DNA of 5,782 nt from NCBI GenBank assembly GCA_019310195.1, contig JAFDET010000206.1, forward strand, positions 1 to 5,782, given 5' to 3'. The translations under genes and the position numbers were made by a program. Origin of the DNA: Deltaproteobacteria bacterium (GTDB taxonomy: Bacteria > Myxococcota_A > UBA9160 > JAFDET01). This document shows, in pieces, positions 5,682-5,782 of this stretch (position 1 is its first letter; each line of letters opens with the position of its first letter). The notes beneath the pieces were generated by a model. The model searched no databases. It had not been told where the DNA came from and saw nothing but the letters and a program-made list of their open reading frames with translations.

Positions 5682-5782
5682 ATGAACATCGTGATCGTGG
5701 GCGGCGGCCTGGTAGGCTCGACCCTGGCCCACAAGCTGTCCGAGGACGGCCACGACGTCACGCTGGTCGAGAGCGATCCGCA
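5682..5782 (+). CDS. trkA: TrkA-like NAD-binding potassium uptake regulator, N-terminal fragment
   Basis: The first 33 codons are present and the gene continues past the right edge. The protein begins directly with a Rossmann strand-turn-helix: MNIVIVGGGLVGSTLA has the dinucleotide-binding GxGxxG at residues 7-12. A helix (about 13-22) follows, then a second strand, HDVTLVESDP (24-33), whose terminal acidic residue would bind the NAD ribose. This order and spacing, starting at residue 1, match the TrkA/KTN domain of the peripheral subunit that gates Trk/Ktr potassium channels in response to NAD(H). A run of six G (5672-5677) lies 4 nt before the ATG as a possible ribosome site. The start lies 91 nt after the permease stop, so the two genes may or may not share a transcript. 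Other Rossmann proteins (FAD oxidoreductases, other dehydrogenases) cannot be excluded from 33 residues, though the GHDVTLVESDP strand favours TrkA. Confidence 0.7.
   Translation, partial: MNIVIVGGGLVGSTLAHKLSEDGHDVTLVESDP

Noticed and set aside
1..5782. CRISPR arrays, tRNA or rRNA genes, insertion sequences, integration sites
   Set aside because: No regularly spaced repeats, no tRNA-like cloverleaf or rRNA motifs, no transposase and no flanking inverted repeats were seen; the window is nearly filled by ordinary genes.

Overview
The window is very GC-rich, with strongly G/C-biased third codon positions. This bias keeps long spurious frames open opposite the real genes. The gene content suits a GC-rich Gram-negative bacterium: two half-ABC exporters, a secreted ceramidase-like protein, an AtoE-type short-chain fatty acid transporter and a TrkA-like potassium regulator. 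A Myxococcota or 'deltaproteobacterial'/Acidobacteriota-like source is plausible, but this is inference from composition only.

Layout. The left two thirds (about 1-4048) is a tightly packed minus-strand operon. It is transcribed from right to left: a first ABC half-exporter (2084-4048), a second ABC half-exporter (123-2087, joined by a 4-nt GTGA stop/start overlap), and, 7 nt further on, the first 38 codons of a signal-peptide protein whose mature N-terminus resembles neutral/alkaline ceramidases (1-115, cut by the window edge). Both transporter halves keep every catalytic ATPase motif. They most likely form a heterodimeric lipid or small-molecule exporter, with the ceramidase-like hydrolase possibly acting on related lipids outside the cytoplasm.

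The right third is on the plus strand. A complete 461-residue SCFA (AtoE-family) permease (4205-5590) is followed by a hairpin-bearing spacer and then the first 33 codons of a TrkA-like NAD-binding protein (5682 to the edge).

The most interesting non-coding signal lies in the 156-bp divergent spacer (4049-4204). It holds a near-textbook intrinsic terminator oriented on the minus strand. This is a 10-bp stem (one G-U pair) with a 7-nt loop and a UUUCUUUUU tract, ending only 24 nt before the start codon of the first ABC gene. There is no minus-strand gene upstream for it to terminate. A second perfect 8-bp hairpin lies just upstream, and its 5' arm can alternatively pair with the 5' arm of the terminator. 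This is the geometry of a transcription attenuator (riboswitch-like or protein-controlled leader) for the ABC operon, or else the 3' end of a small RNA. I recognise no known riboswitch consensus in it.
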